Assembly: GCA_050084985.1 (NCBI GenBank)
Contig: JBITNC010000001.1
Span: 68,510,001 to 68,574,000 of the forward strand
Source: Nageia nagi
Taxonomy: Eukaryota; Pinophyta
Reading direction: 5' to 3'
Length of the DNA: 64,000 nt
Of this stretch, positions 23,900 through 33,900 are shown piece after piece; position 1 is the stretch's first letter, and each line of letters opens with the position of its first letter. The translations under genes were made by a program, and so were the position numbers. Below the pieces are notes generated by a model. It was not told the origin of the DNA, did no database searches, and saw nothing but the letters and a program-made list of their open reading frames with translations.

Positions 23900-24900
23900 G
23901 CACTAGTAAATGCAAGAGTAGGTAATGCTAGTATCTAATTCTAAAAAATAGGTTTCGAAGGAGGTGGTAAGGCTAAAAATCCAATATGAACAATTTGTGG
24001 AACTTATTTAGGAGGTAAAATAGGAAATAATAGCATAATGGTTTTAGGTTGCATCTTTTCAAAGGATACCAAGGTATGCTCAAAAGATTTTACTATATGG
24101 TAAATATTTGGGAAGGTATCTTCTAATATAAAAATGAGCATATTAAGGTCTAGGAGAAAGGCCTTCCTATAATACACCAAAGTTTGTGCACTTGTTGATC
24201 TAATCCTTACTAGAATAGATTTCCATAGTCTCTCAAATATGATATTAAGATCATCAATGAACACATGCAGATATCTTTTAATACATGATATAAGGCTAAG
24301 GAACATACTATCATCACCATTTGCAACAAATCTTTTAATTAAAGTTTGAAATAACTCTCTCCATAAATTTATAGATTGGGAGTGAAAGTTTTGAACCATT
24401 TAGCTATTTTACCTTCAAAAGAGTGTGATAATAACCTAGTCATCATAGTTTCATCAGTGATATCAAAGCTTAAAGCTAACAAAGATACATCTTGATAATG
24501 TTCATATGATATTTTACTAGACCCATCATACTTAAGAAAAACTTTGAATATTGCTTAAGGTATAGTAGAGGAGTTAGCAGAAACAACCAAAGGATGACCA
24601 TTATTCTAAGCAGGAAAATCTACTAGCTAAGCCATGCTTAGAGTATTGGTAGTAGGTGAAGGATTTTTTTGGGTTGAATCAAATATGATTGATAGTTTGA
24701 CCTTAAGGGAACTACAGTGGATACAACCTAGTAAATCTTTCACCTAGTCCTCCAGTGAGGAATTGATAGCTCTTGGAACCTAGGCTATTTGAAAGAATTT
24801 ATGGCACTACTTTTAGTAAATCTGCATTTTGGAGGTGCTAGGTTTGAAATATTGATTGGTTGAAAGTAGAGTCATCAATAATGTTAAAAGAACCTTATAA
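23900..24900 (-). pseudogene. Tat-type gypsy gag relic
   Basis: On the - strand, around 24450-24380, the sequence reads MTRLLSHSFEGKIAKWFK, the typical core of plant retrotransposon gag proteins in which SFEGKVxxWF is common. The frame then shifts, and 24004-24399 continues with ELFQTLIKRFVANGDD and an RDxD-like tail. Gag would form the particle that packages element RNA. It is broken by a frameshift near 24380 and by stops. No 5' LTR was identified on the far side. Confidence 0.6.
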
Positions 24901-26139
24901 TCTTTGAAAAATTTAATTGATATCCCATTAAACATGACTCTTTGGCCTATTTACACTCGCTAAATATGGAATTTTAGTTCACGTCCTAATTGAGTATGCT
25001 AAAAATGGAGGTTTTCTATTATTGATCAGTATAATGTAACCTCAAAGAGTTTGGTCTAATCAAATTCTCCATTGCCTATAATAGTAGGTTCTTTGAAAGA
25101 GCAAAAGGTGGTAGGAATGCACTCGTGTTGGTTTTTGACTCAATCTCCAAGTTATAGGCTAGTTCCTATCTATTATAAAGATTTTAAGTAACAAGAAAGA
25201 CATAAGAAGGTATAGAGTTATAAGAAAGAGATTAACAAATTGAACTAAAACTAAAATAAGAACTATGTAGCTTGAGCATTGCAGCACAAGTAGTAATCCA
25301 TAGCCAAGATCAAGAATAGCAAGCTATCTTACCCTTGGGGTCTTACATTCAAAATACATAGCCATAACTTAAGACAACACCTCATACATAACATTCACAA
25401 AAGAAATAAATAAACACTTGTTGCAAAAAGGAAAAGCATTATCTATTTGTATTATCATTTATGAAAACATCTTATAAACCTAGGCATATTTGCTAGAATG
25501 TTTAACCTTATTAATTTTTAACAGTCCACCATTTATACATTTACATGCCCTGTTCGGTTGTTATCTATCATTAATATACATAATTACTCATCTTGATCGA
25601 AGTTAGTGAAAAAAACTATTTACAATAAATATTACAACTATGTTAAATTACATAGTGAATAAGTACCAACATCATGACTATATGGGAATTTGCAATTTTT
25701 AAAAAGTCATATCCATTGAGCTGTAATCCTTCTGACATGTCATTGATTGCTTCTTCTTCAACCTTATAGTTGATTGAATATGGTATTGTAGCTAATTGAA
25801 TAAGTACTCATTTGCAATTTGATAGGTATGATCTAGTACTATGTTATATTAGTGGCTATCTACTTCTCTGTAACCATTGATGATCCATACTATAGTTTTG
25901 AATGAATATAGTAATAGGGGGTTATGAATAATATATCAACTTAATTTGATAAGAAAATATACTATTATGTGGAATTGAGTTGAAGTTGACACATTAATAG
26001 GGCCCTAAGTGTCAAACACTTCAGATCAAGTGGACCTAGGTGTTACTTCTTACCCATTACTCTTACCTTAGTCTAACTGGTTCTATTTCTTTTCTCTAGA
26101 TTCTGTTGATGATCTAGCTCTTCTTAGTACCCATTTATT

Positions 26140-26480
26140 TTAGCCAAAAGTTTTGGCATCATTGAACAAAATCAATAGGCTTTACTTAGTATCTTCATGA
26201 ATCATCACTAGCCATTATTTGTTCTAAGACCCGCAAAAGTTCTAACATCATTGCCTAAATTTAATGAGCTCTATTTGGTATCTTCATGAATCATCACTTG
26301 CCATTATTTATTTTGATACTTACTAGTTTTAGCTAAAAATTATGACATCATCGCTCAAAATTAACAAGCTCTATTTGGTATCTGCATGAATCATCACTTG
26401 CAATTACTTATTTTGAGATTCACTGATTTTAGCAAAAAATGATGATATCATTGTTGAAAATTGATGGGTTTTATTTACTT
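26140..26480. repeat. Tandem repeat of about 90-100 bp, roughly 4 copies
   Basis: GAATCATCAC recurs at 26199, 26288 and 26388, each time preceded by a version of CTCTATTTGGTATCTTCAT and followed by TTGCCATTA. The copies are diverged. A weaker first and last unit extend the array. Confidence 0.75.
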
Positions 26481-26524
26481 TTAGGTATCTTCCATTGATT
26501 ATTTAGACATAACTTGGACTTATA

Positions 26525-26645
26525 TTTACAACAACTCTTGAACATTGTATTTACAATAACTCCCAAACACTGTATTTACAACAACTCTTGAAGATTGTAT
26601 TTACAACAACTCTCGAACACTATATTTACAACAACTCTTAGATAT
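26525..26645. repeat. 25-bp tandem repeat, nearly 5 copies
   Basis: The unit TTTACAACAACTCTTGAACA plus about five further bases starts at 26525, 26550, 26575, 26600 and 26625, with a perfect 25-bp period. The last copy is partial. Confidence 0.85.
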
Positions 26646-26663
26646 TATTCTTTTATACATACA

Positions 26664-26668
26664 TTTCC
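26664..26668. repeat. Target site duplication of E3, left copy (TTTCC)
   Basis: Identical to TTTCC at 36267-36271, after the 3' LTR. Confidence 0.93.
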
Positions 26669-27139
26669 TGTTAGAATTTGTAATGAAATATTGTGAATAT
26701 CTAAACTCCTTGTAAATTCAATTAATCACTTAAAGGATATGTAGATACCTTAAGGGATTAATTGAATTCTTTATTATGTGTGGACTTTGACCTAACCATG
26801 GGGTTAGTTGGTAGGTTAAAGTTAGGTCATACATTTATTGTAACCCTAACCTTACCCTTGGGTTAAAGGGAGGTTAGGGAGGTGCTCTCAAGCTATAAAT
26901 AGAGGGCCTCTCCTCTTGTAACACATCTAAGTTTTGGGAGTAAGATTACTCTACTAGTTTGTGTAGGAGAGGAAGAGAATAATTGTAAGAGGGGCATACT
27001 TGAGAATTGAGATACTAGTTGTGGATGTACTCCTAAAGAGGGAGGAACCACATTACACTTGTGTTATATTGTGTGAATGTTGTATGATTGAGTTTCCTAG
27101 TCTTGGACCTTGAGGATTAGAGTAGTGCTAATTCTCTCA
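26669..27139 (+). repeat. E3 5' LTR (471 bp)
   Basis: It starts TGTTAGAATTTG and ends CTCTCA. The TATA box TATAAATA is at 26894-26901. Confidence 0.95.
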
Positions 27140-27141
27140 AT

Positions 27142-27154
27142 TGGTATCTAGAGC
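27142..27154 (+). promoter_or_regulatory. E3 primer binding site
   Basis: TGGTATCTAGAGC follows the LTR by two bases. It is the initiator-Met tRNA complement with one extra T, the same as in E2. Confidence 0.85.
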
Positions 27155-27156
27155 TT

Positions 27157-27268
27157 GGTGTGGAAGCTCTTCTTCTACATCTTGGAGGTTCTTCATCCTT
27201 CTTCATTCCTTTGGTGTGGAAGCTCTTCTTCTACATTTTGGAGGTTCTTCATCCTTCTTCATTCCTCA
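27157..27268 (+). repeat. 56-bp direct duplication just after the E3 primer site
   Basis: A unit starting GGTGTGGAAGCTCTTCTTCT occurs at 27157 and again at 27213, nearly identical. E2 has a single copy at the matching place. It may be a strand-transfer slip near the primer site. Confidence 0.85.
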
Positions 27269-27920
27269 TATTACACCCCATTGGTGAGGTAAATTTTAAG
27301 AGAAGGTATAAATTTTCTCCTCATTTGGTTATCTTATGAATTATTGCATTAGATACTAACATATTTTGTGAGATATTGGAGCTTATTTCTTGAAAAATAT
27401 GATTAAAATGACAATGCAAGTAATTTTTTTTTCCTATACTAACCTCTTATGTTAGTAGCATTTTTTTACAAAAATGCTTAATACATGATATACCTTTTTT
27501 AAGAGGATACTATGAAATGCAAATATTTTTACTAACATTTTGTTTGTTAGTAGCAACTAATTTCTTGAGGTTTACTTTTCTTGTTTAAAGTAAACACAAG
27601 TGAAAGTTAATTTATTATATTGAACTTAAATGTATGTGTTGGTTCAATTTATCAATATATGATGAAACTTGCAATATATACTAACATTAATTATGTTATT
27701 ACTATTTGCTTAAAAATAGTAATATATTATTGTGAAATTTCTCATATCTATACTACCATTTTTTATGTTAGTGGTATTTTTGGTGAGGCATGAACATTTA
27801 CAAAAAAATGAGAGGAGGATAATTATTTTTTGGTCTACTACAAATTTTATGAGGGCACAATAATATTTATATACATTTATTTTGTATATACAAAAACAAA
27901 CATATTTCACTATAAAATTT
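27269..27920 (+). other. E3 leader, PBS-proximal AT-rich part
   Basis: No gene is visible. The block is AT-rich and repeats words such as TACTAACAT and TGTTAGTAG many times. A related block occurs in the same position in E2. Confidence 0.6.
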
Positions 27921-28001
27921 GGCTCAAGGACAATCGAGGGCAAATAAAGCTTCTAAATTCAGAGCGTAAACCCCAAATCTCTATGTTCAATCTTCCTTGA
28001 G
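27921..28001 (+). other. Probable TAF10 5' untranslated sequence in E3
   Basis: This is a sequence of more mixed composition than the AT-rich leader before it, leading straight into the TAF10 start codon. I infer that it came along with the gene fragment; no feature proves it. Confidence 0.45.
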
Positions 28002-28028
28002 TTGTTAAAAGGAAGAAAGGAGAGCAAG

Positions 28029-28185
28029 ATGGGGGAACCAAAGCAGGATGAAGATGCAATGCTTATTGAATTTTTATCTTCACTTATGGATTATACTCCA
28101 ACTATACCTAACGAATTGGCAGAGCACTACCTTATGAAGAGCAGCTTCCAATGTCCAAATTTACGAATATTCGGGGGGGGGGGTC
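28029..28185 (+). pseudogene. TAF10: Captured 5' fragment of TAF10 (TFIID/SAGA subunit) in E3 leader
   Basis: An ATG at 28029 opens a frame with DEDAMLIEFLSSLMDYTPTI followed by a version of P-x-x-L-x-E-H-Y-L-x-K-S-x-F-Q-C-P. This is the highly conserved N-terminal part of plant TAF10, including the start of its histone fold. TAF10 is a histone-fold subunit of TFIID and SAGA in the nucleus. About 45 of the first codons are preserved with no stop. After CPNLRI the match ends in an 11-base G run (28173-28183) and a stop soon follows, so most of the histone fold is missing. An in-frame upstream ATG at 28002 would add nine residues. The fragment lies in the sense direction of E3, between primer site and gag. 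The host gene itself is not in the window. Confidence 0.85.
28173..28183 (+). other. 11-base G run at the end of the TAF10 fragment
   Basis: An uninterrupted run of G marks the point where TAF10 similarity stops. A 7-base C run at 28530-28536 lies at the far end of the PPR fragment. Confidence 0.7.
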
Positions 28186-28209
28186 AAATAAATTAAATGA
28201 CATGCGCAT

Positions 28210-28540
28210 GAATTTCTTTCATGCGATGCAGACCACACTACACCCTCGCAGCCTCCTCCATGCATGAGTGTTGTTTGACAACGATGCAAATAATGTTTCA
28301 TGCATTACAATGATTGCTGGATATCCACAAAATGATACGTTAAACATCTATGAATGCGAGTCTGAGAATGTCCTTCAGGCACACGTGAGTGTTTGACAAG
28401 ATGCCATGCTACAGACTAGTTCCATGGACTACAATGATCGTAGAATATGCACCAAATAGATCCAATGGAGGGCTCTGCATTTGCATGGTGCAGACACAGT
28501 TTCTTGGATAGCAATGATTGAAGGATATGCCCCCCCGTAG
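28210..28540 (+). pseudogene. Captured PPR-protein gene fragment in E3 leader
   Basis: Three degenerate pentatricopeptide motifs are readable in different frames. From 28268: VLFDNDANNVSCITMIAGYP. From 28389: VFDKMPCYRLVPWTTMIVEY, followed by APN. From 28493: DTVSWIAMIEGYAP. The pattern VFDKMPxRxxVSWTTMIxGYAxNG is diagnostic of plant PLS-class PPR proteins, which bind organelle RNA for editing or processing. Frames change between motifs and the spacing (about 120, then 70 bp) departs from the usual 35 codons, so small deletions have occurred. A TAG ends the last motif at 28538. It lies directly after the TAF10 fragment in the same orientation. It cannot make a working protein. Confidence 0.78.
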
Positions 28541-30992
28541 CCTCCTTCCTCACCAGCTCGTTCATGTACTCTGCCTTGAGATGGAATGGATCATATAAAC
28601 TAGACCTGCTAAAGATAATTATAGTCAGATTTACTGGGGAATTTTGCAGACAGTAAGAATTCGTAGATTTATAATTTTGTCAATATTGTGTGAGAAGCTT
28701 GCCATGAGATAAAAATTTAAGAAAACTGCAAATACCCTTCAATTTCAAACCTGTGAATCTCATAAAACTTTTTTATGAATTCTCCCTTTGTCAGCATGGC
28801 CACGTTGGTGGCGAGTCACTCGTAGCACCTTCCTCCTCCTCGTAGCGGTGATCTCCTCTCCCCACACTGTTGACTCGCCGACCCTGCACCTCTCTCTGCT
28901 CTGTAGTAAGCACTCTCCTCCCTCTTCTCTTGCGCAAGCCTCTTGCATAAGCCTCCTCTTCCTCCTACACACAGTGGTTTAGCCTATCTATGCACCTCTC
29001 TTCTCCTCCACCATATACTCTTCTCCTAAGCATGGCCACCATCACCTCCATAGGCTATCCTCTAGTGCCTCCATGAAGGTCATCCTCCTTCCCATGGTCA
29101 AGTGTGATGGCTGCCAACTCTTTGCAAGTCTTCTTTGTCACTTAAATGCACTTAGAAGCATTAAGTTCTTGTTGACCACTTGCAAAAATGATGCACTTCC
29201 AAAAGCAAACGTATACTTCTTAGGCACTTAATATTTTACAAGTCAATTGCTCCCATTTAATGCACTTAAGAGTACTTAGAATATTTCTAATATTGACCAC
29301 TTATTACCTTTTATGATCCTCCACAAAGCAATGTATGCTCTTCTTGGTAGAAGAAAAAGGGGGGAGTCATTTTTTAAGTACTAACATGCATTTAATTTTG
29401 TTTTTACCAACTAGAAAGGGGATTTGATTTTTTACCACCTAAGTCTTAAGGACCCAACCAAACCCCTTGAGTATTAATTTTTTGTTGACTATTTTTCACC
29501 TTCCTTACATGCACATGAAATTCCAACATATTCTCCTTCTTGGTAAGGGAAGGGAGCCATCATTTTTTTACCAAAAGCATTTATTTGTTTTTGACTTAGA
29601 GTATTTTTTGTTATTTGGAAAAGCTTTGGTAGAAGAAGCATTAAATATGCATGAAGTAGGGGTATGGGTCTCCTTCTTTTTCCATTTAATTCTTGGAGAC
29701 TTGGTAAGTGGTGAATATTTTTAACTTATTTTAAGTTAAACTTAGCTTATTTTTAAAAAATGCTTAGAATATTTTTAATATTGCATGTTTAATTTACTAA
29801 GGTGCACATGCAATTTCTAGAATGCTAACCTCTTAGCATTTTTTTTTCTCTCTAAGCATAGTAATTTAGTCTAAGTATGCTATTTTTTTAAGTAAATAAG
29901 GGAATTTTTTTTACTTAAAATGCATACTTATAAGACAAGTATTAGCATACAAGTTTTTTTTAGGGATAAAACTTTAAGTGAAAAGGGGGGAATTGGTATA
30001 ATTTTTACTTAAACATTATCTAGATCTTGCATGCTAGACTTGTGATGCATGTCTCTTTAGCTTGTAAACTTTATCTAGAGCTTGCATGCTAGACTTGTGA
30101 TGCATGTATCTTTATCTTGTTTGAGGAATAAAGCATGCTTAGGACTTAAAATTTTAAGTTAAATAATGCATGATTATTACTTAATTTTTAAGTCATGGAA
30201 CAATGCATGTTTAACTTATGGATTAATGCTAAGTAGGACTTAGTTCTTTTTTAAATTCATTAAGTGTTTGAATGAATTGAGCAAAATATACAAAATGTAC
30301 AATGTCCTTTACGGGTTAGTACAAAACCCATTGGACTTTTAAGGTTTTTTCAAGCTCGTGTGGATGATGCAATTTTACTTTACTTTATATTGCATAAATG
30401 CTTTATACTTGCAAAATGCAAATATTGAAAGTAACCCCTAAAATGAACACATCCGCATGTATTTTTACACAACATGACTTGTTTGGGGAGCCACGAGGGG
30501 AGGACAGGGTAGACTGGAGCCCTTTTAGTCCAAGTGGTGGTAAGTCCATCTTAATTGCCCCTAATACCTCTGTTGGATTGGACATAACTCTATTAGGTGG
30601 ACAGACATGTGTGTAGTGATACCACATGTCCGCACGTCCATTCAGGGATTATCTTGATAACCTAGGAGGAAAACTGAAAACCTTAATCAAGATAATTAAA
30701 ATGGCCGGTCCAAGATACATCGGATCCTTGGAAAATAGTTGGTACTTCTCCTTGTGAGAGTATATTACTGACCAAGGTGAACTGGTTGAGGACTGGTAGT
30801 ACCTGGGCTCCACCTTGCAGGCATCCAGGTGAAGGCCTAATTCTATACAAGAAAACAACCCCAACTTTATTCCTCTACGGATCATGGTTTATAAGTTTGC
30901 ACATGTGGGACATGTTTACTTATGTTTGATTTGTATAGATGGAAACTTGTAAAAATTTGCATTCTTATTGCATATTTACTTTTGTACAGATA
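28541..30992 (+). other. E3 leader, remaining part to gag
   Basis: From 28541 to about 29150 the sequence is C/T-rich and not shared with E1 or E2; its origin is unknown. From about 29190 on it matches the E2 leader: a phrase around TGCTCTTCTTGGTAGAAG, the AT-rich block (29700-30300) and the gag-proximal block (30420-30990). Open frames here are short and not convincing. Confidence 0.65.
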
Positions 30993-33900
30993 ATGGTTGA
31001 AACCTTCATACCCAAGCATATACTCGATGGTTCCAACTTTGGCATATGGGAACCTTGTATGAGAGCTGAGTTACAAGCAAGGAAGCTGTGGTAGATAGTT
31101 AATGAAGATCTGGTCGCACCTACAGATGAGAAGGATCTTGAAATCTACAACTCAAAGAATGAGTTAGCAACTTCAATGATCTATCGTGCAATTTCAGATG
31201 ACATCCTTCTCATGATCTCTTCTTCAACATCAGCAAAAGAAGCTTGGGATAGACTGAAGAAAATTTACCTTGGGTCAAAATTTTCAAGGAGGTTCACCAT
31301 TCTACAAAAGTTGTTGCAATATCATCAAAGTGAAGATGAAAGTGCTTCTATCTACTTGAACAAAATCATTGACCTCAGGACACAACTGGTTGGCTGTGGG
31401 TGTAATTGGATCAATGATGAGTTCATGGTCTTCATCATTCTTCAAAGCCTCTCTACAAAGTTCAGTAACTTTGTCACAATTATGGAGACTAGGCCCGATG
31501 ATGAAGAAGATGTCATCTCTCTTTACAACCTTTCTAGACTCCTTCTGAAGCATAAGGAAACTTTGAACAAGAAAATGTTGAACTTTTCTCCAAAGGATAA
31601 TAGCATTGCTCTAGGAGCAACCAAAACTCCTTTCAAGAAGACGTTCAAACATTATAAATTCAAAGATAACAAATGCTCATCTACCATCAGGAAGCACAAC
31701 AACTTCAAGCAAAGGAATGACAAAGTTGGATCAAGCAAACCAACACCACAAGAAAAGTTTGATGGAAATTGTAACTTTTGTGGCATCTTTGGGCACAAAG
31801 AGTATGATTGTTGTAAAAAGAAATTTGCTCAAAAAGGTAAGAGAAATGCAAATGTGAGAAATTTCAATAATAAAAAGAAGAACAAGCATACTACTACTGT
31901 TGCCTACTACTCAATGACTCAAACTATTTCAAATGATTAGATTGTTAATTCAGGATGCACTAATCACATGTGTTATGAAAAGGATAAGTTTGAAAACTTT
32001 CATAAGTATAACAAAGATATAGTTGTGATAGGTGATAATATAGTTCTTGATGTTCAAGGAATAGGGAATGTGAAGATTCATGGAAAGGCTCTTGATAATG
32101 TCTTTTATGTGCCTAAACTAAGGATGAATCTTATCTTCGTAATTCAGATTACAAGGAAAGGATACTCATTTGAGTTTACCTCACACTCCTGGTGTGTTAA
32201 GAAAGGATTTGCCACCTTCATGAAAGGATCAGTAAAGGATGACCTTTATATTGTGGATCAAGTTCCTTCAAAGATGTGTCTTGCTGCAAATGTTTGTTCA
32301 AAGGGTAATCTTTGGCATCAACGATTAAGGCACCTTAACCACAAGAGTATTCAAGATATGAAAAATCAAGAACTTGTGGAAGGTTTACCTAATATTTCAC
32401 CCACAATTGGTCTTTGTGAAAGATGCATTCTAGGAAAGATGAATAGGTAAAAGTTTGAAAAAGATAAGGCAACTCGGGCTACTTGTCCTCTTCAGCTTGT
32501 GCATTCAGATTTGATGGGTCCATTTCAGACTAAGTCTCTAGGGGGAGCTTCTTATGTTTTGACCTTCATTGATGACTTCAATAGGATGACATTTGGTTAT
32601 CTATTGAGCACAAGGATCAAACTTTTGACAGGTTTAAAGACTTCAAGGCACTTGTTGAAAATCAAACTGATTTTAAGATTAAGATGCTGAGATCTGATAA
32701 TGGGGGTGAGTATAATAGCAATGAGTTTAACGACTATTGTGTTAAACATGGGATCAAGCTGACAATTCACAATGCCTTACACCCCTCAGCAAAATGGAGT
32801 TGCTAAAAGGAAGAATCGCACCATTATGGAAATGGTAAGATGCATGTTGGGTAACTTTCCTAGTTTCTTATGGGGAGAAGCTGTTCACACTGCTATTCAC
32901 ACCCTAAATAGGTGTCCTACTAAATTAGTTGAAGGTAAAACTCCATATGAAACATGGACAGGAAAGAAACTTAACATCTCACACTTCAGGGTCTTTGGAT
33001 GTGATGCATTTGCCTTCATTACCTTAGAGAAAAGAAATAAGCTAGACAAAAGATCAGAAAAATGCATCTTTATGGGGTATGATAATCAGCATAGAGGTTA
33101 CAGGCTCTACTCCTCATCCCATAAAATAGTCTTTGTTTCTAGGGATGTCAAGTTCAATGAACTTCTTGAGGATACAACTTCTCCTACTAAGGTGTCTGAT
33201 TCAGATGATTCTACACCTGCACCTAACTGGTTTGATGATCATGTAGGGAAGTCACCACAAGAGCAAAATTCTTAGCTCAGAGAATTACAAGGAGTATGAC
33301 CTTGAATAAATCCTTATTTGCCAAAATTGATAATATGAATGAGCCATCAACATTCAAATAAGCTTCCAAGCAAGAGTGTTGGATGGAAGCTATGAAAGTT
33401 GAGTATGAGGCACTCATGAAAAATGAAACTTGGGATTTGGTTCCTTATCCCAATGAGAAAAATATGATTGGAAATAAATGGATATACAAGGTCAAGTACA
33501 ATTTTGATGGAGAAGTTGAAAAATACAAAGCAAGGTTAGTGGCCAAAGGATTCACTCAGAAATATGGTATTGATTATGAGGAAACCTTTGCTCTTGTGGC
33601 CAAGATGCCTACTGTCAGGATAATCCTTACTCTTTCTACAGCTTAAGGATGGAAAGTTTTCCAACTTGATGTCAAGAGTGCATTTCTCAATGGTGACTTG
33701 GATGTAGAAATCTACATGAATCAACCAAAAGGATTTATTCCAGAAGGAAAAGAGTCTCTTGTGTGCAAGCTAAAGAAGTCTTTGTATGGACTTAAATAAG
33801 CACCTAGAGCATGGTACAAGAAAATTTTAAGATTTTTTGCAGATATTGGTTTTTCCAAGTGCTTCTCTAGACTCAGATCTTTATGTACTCAATCAAGGAA

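Larger units (their letters stand above)
24901..26663. other. Non-coding DNA upstream of the Tat relic, with two tandem arrays
   Basis: I see no gene. The stretch probably includes the leader and LTR of the Tat element, but no LTR boundary or primer site could be assigned because the partner LTR is outside the window. It contains the arrays described at 26140-26480 and 26525-26645. Confidence 0.5.

Noticed and set aside
25540-25620. Possible LTR end of the Tat element
   Set aside because: No second copy in the window and no primer binding site next to it, so the boundary would be a guess.
28788-28982. Frames on both strands in the C/T-rich part of the E3 leader
   Set aside because: Low-complexity sequence, no motif, overlapping open frames on opposite strands.
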